Shown here: positions 60,918 to 64,000 of the stretch, one piece after another | Position numbering within the stretch: the stretch's first letter is position 1 | Layout of the letters: the number at the start of each line of letters is the position of its first letter | DNA from: Torreya grandis | Lineage: Eukaryota > Streptophyta > Pinopsida > Cupressales > Taxaceae | Assembly: GCA_037957365.1 (NCBI GenBank) | Contig: JARHVA010005353.1 | Location: 124,001-188,000, forward strand | Reading direction: 5' to 3' | DNA length: 64,000 nt | The notes under the pieces: generated by a model | What the model saw: only the letters and a program-made list of their open reading frames with translations | Told to the model about the DNA's origin: nothing | Databases searched by the model: none | Translations under genes and position numbers: made by a program

Positions 60918-63900
60918 TTACCAAAATTTGGTTTTATAAATAATATGATCTTTCTAAATCCTAAATCCACTTCAATCGTCATCCCATTAATATCATCTAA
61001 TCATAGTAAGCATTTGTGAATCTCAAGTGTAGTCTATTTTGCACCTTAAGGGATTGTATAGGCTAAGTTGAATTGTGTAGGTCTAGACTAAATAGAGACT
61101 TGTTGTAAGGATATATAGATGTACAAGGGATCCCAAAATACAATTAAGTTAAGTTTATAATGTTCATCTATGTTGGCTTCATTAATAATTTGAGCACAAA
61201 GGTTTCATTTTGTCAACACTCATCCAAAGAAAGCTTTGAGATCATATAGGCCTGACATTGGAGAAATAGGAAAGGAATGCACCTTGAATTTAAATAGGGC
61301 CATTTATGTTCAAGGAGGATGTGAGAATACATGACAGAGGTTGTCATGATGATAAGAAACTCAAATGATAACAAAAGGAGACTCACCTTCTCACACAATC
61401 ATAAAACATAAAACTATCACCTATAATAAAGGTTTAAAATAATTTAGTCAATGGTTATAGCATTGATTAAGGTAATTTATTATTGTTTAAGGTATCCTTA
61501 GAAAGATTAACATTTAATTTTTATATTGTATCATCTTTGTCCTAACCATCCCTTATGAAAATGCCCTGTTAACAACATATAAAAGATGTTAGGATAGTCA
61601 GCCAAGATTTGTTCGATGGGATCACAAAGAGTAATAAAATTTAGATGGAGCTTAAATATAATGAAAAATCATTCATCCAAAAGGTTAAAAATCTAGGAAT
61701 GTTCATTTTACAGGGTACTCAATTCAAATATTTAACTTAAGAAGTCCTAACATACCTATGTCAAGGTGTAGATCTTGTTAAAAGGTGTTCTTCACTAGAA
61801 TGAATGGATTAACTAGTTAAGAGATGCTCCATACATCCAATAACATGTTAATGTAGATATAAATTCAAAAAGAGAACTATGAGGTCATTTTCAAACCTAT
61901 AGAGAAGGGATAAAAGGGCCAATTAGGCCTAGCAGGCCCAGACAAATATCCATAGGCCTATAAGTAAATATGTCATAAGGTCAAGGTTTTTATGAGTGAA
62001 CACTAGAATAGTGGGATCTATACTTCCCAATAGTGGTCAAACTCATCAAACTACTAAAGGATATAATTGAAGAAAGCATCCACTCAAATACTCAAGATCA
62101 CAAATTGTTCTCTAAATGCCAATCATGAAAAAATAAGGTTGTGACTGCAGAGTTGAAGAAACATTGATGGAAAATGGTTTGGAGAGTTTCATAAGGTTTT
62201 GATAGGTAAGAGGACCTTGTACATAATTATTCCATTTCTCAGAGAGGTCTCAATGTGCCAAATAATAAAGGGGATGTCTACACCTACAACTTAGGTAGGC
62301 CTAATTACCATCTATAGTAAGAGTGCCAAAGAAGAGTAAATAAATGTGTTGAACCCTACATATAAGTGAAATACAAGAGTAAAAATAGGTTCCCTAAATT
62401 TTTTTCTAAGGTCCTAAATCTACATTTAATGATTGGGTTCCTTGAAGCAAAGGAGAGCCTTAATAGGCTAGTTAGGCCTACTAGGCCTAAATAGGAAGTT
62501 ATAGGCTTATACATGGAAATTGGAGATAATGGAAAGGTTTGAGAGTGTTATAAAGACTATAATATTCAAAATGATGAGTGGAAAGTCCCCAAGAAAGGAT
62601 ATTTAAGTTTGAACTCAAAAAAGTAAAGAGATTCCAAGAACTATGCCGTTAAGGTCAAACTAGTCTAGTGTTTCATAAACCACAGGCATAGGTGTGAGGG
62701 GTATACAAACACTCAAAGGAATGGATAAGGAAGAAAAGTAATAAAAACATGTTTATAATTATTTCATAGACCTCCTAGTGTGTTTTTAACATAAATCACA
62801 TGCTTCTTATCCTTCTCATGCAAGTTGGCTTCTCTTGATCTCTCAGAATGCATGGTTTTGAGCCTAAGAGGCATTTTCTCCACATTGAAACACTAGGGAG
62901 TAGATACATGGGGTCATTATATATTAGGTTAATTTGAGGAGGGGTGTACACTTTAAAATCTTGGAATTTATTTTGCAATTCAAGCACTCATGGCTATGAA
63001 TAATCGTTAAGAGATCATGCCACTCAAAACCTATCTAAACTAGTCCTAATGACTTGATGGAGGAAAATTTGAGATAAATGCACTCAAATTCCCTAAATTG
63101 TCTAAGGAGACACTTGGAACACCCTATAAACTCTAAGAAGGTCCTAGTGCTAACATTAGATTATATGAATAGTTATATGGATGTACTAAAAACCTTATCT
63201 TTTACAAGGTTTAATGATGATTTCAAGGTACAGAGCTCAATGAACAACTATAAACCATTCAAGGGGATAGTATGAACTGTCTTCCAAATTTATGGATCAA
63301 AAGATACCCTCAAATCCTCCTATAAATGCTTCTACAGGTCTGATCTAAAGAGCTAGTCCAAAAATGGTAATGAGAGGTGACCTAGTCACTTAAATGAGAT
63401 AGAGATATAAGTGTAAAATATTTTAAGGACATGTGTCATGGTTTAATATGCTTGTTTAAACCTAAAACATGCTCATATACCCATTCCCAAGGTTTTGTAC
63501 AAATCTCATGGCCATCCAAGGAACAAACACCAAGTGACTAGGCCTAGTTGCCTAATAAGCCTACTTGGCCAGCTAATAAAGATGGTTTTTGGTGTGAGAG
63601 TCTGGTGAGTGAGTAAATGGAGGGTCATAAACACCTTTGTAACTGATATATCAAATAAATTAGGCACACTTCATGGCCATGATGGAGAATTAGGTGTTTT
63701 TAGTCTTACTGAACATTCAATGAGAGAGGCAGGCTACTTAATGCTTCATGGAGGCCAAGATAGACCATATCCTACCATTGTAACTGCTAAGGGAAGAGGT
63801 GGTTGACAAGGTGGCATGCTCATACCTTGGATGATGTCAACCAATACTGAATTATCCTCCACCACTCCATCTCTATGCCATACTCACATTTTAAGGCCAT

Positions 63901-64000
63901 TATGCAGCAAAGGCAACACATTAAGGGAGTTATGGGGGCTGGTTATAATTACTCATTGAATGAATTATGGTCATTCATGACCTCTATATGCCTTATCCAT
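60918..64000. other. Flanking DNA, no gene supported
   Basis: Begins with the TTACC target copy of the outer element. Short taggcctac/gtaggccta-type palindromic stretches recur near 61930, 62470 and 63540. Open frames at 62796-62987 (minus), 63078-63275 and 63609-63806 (plus) are short and have no recognisable motif. Confidence 0.45.

Noticed and set aside
63609..63806. 65-aa plus-strand ORF near the right edge
   Set aside because: Reasonably protein-like composition but no recognisable motif. The window ends before context can help.

Overview
The window looks like intergenic DNA from a large, repeat-rich plant nuclear genome. It is AT-rich, contains no recognisable host gene, and is packed with decayed LTR retrotransposons nested in one another. 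Every coding trace I can support belongs to a retroelement and carries stops or frameshifts. The long LTRs (up to about 4.7 kb), the heavy decay and the absence of genes over 64 kb would suit a gymnosperm, but that is inference. I see no tRNA, rRNA, CRISPR array or bacterial or organellar gene.

Layout. (1) 1-5805: a pair of LTR-like direct repeats (the left one cut by the window edge) around relics of an unrecognised ORF on the minus strand. (2) 6389-11365: an element with a tRNA-iMet type primer site at 6593, four plus-strand ORF relics of unknown family, a purine tract at 9346 and a candidate 3' LTR; it is bracketed by a 0.2 kb inverted repeat. (3) 11453-19110: a recognisable Ty3/gypsy integrase relic with a chromodomain remnant. 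It is split by a complete LTR element at 12237-18585 that belongs to the same ORF family as element 1 and is flanked by the target duplication ATATG. (4) 19240-28246: a probable 3' LTR, then long stretches where I see nothing, plus a (TG)n microsatellite.

(5) 28247-60917: one nested retrotransposon complex. The outer element is minus-sense and bounded by GTACC/TTACC. A second element sits in its left LTR (28700-42985, TGCCC/TGACC) and a third in its right LTR (54343-60910, GTTAA/ATTAA), the third landing 2 bp before the LTR end. The inner element has its own 1.1 kb insertion in one LTR and an inverted, truncated relative (34297-39248) in its interior. (6) 60918-64000: flanking DNA with no feature I can support.

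How it fits together: apart from the chromovirus relic, none of the elements shows visible reverse transcriptase, protease or integrase motifs. Instead, four different internal ORF families appear, each unknown to me. One of them (relics at 32.7-34.3, 37.3-39.2, 39.2-40.0 and 47.2-49.4 kb) is seen in several diverged pieces that share the same ordered motifs. These are best viewed as non-autonomous, LARD-like elements that carried their own ORF and presumably relied on other elements for mobility.
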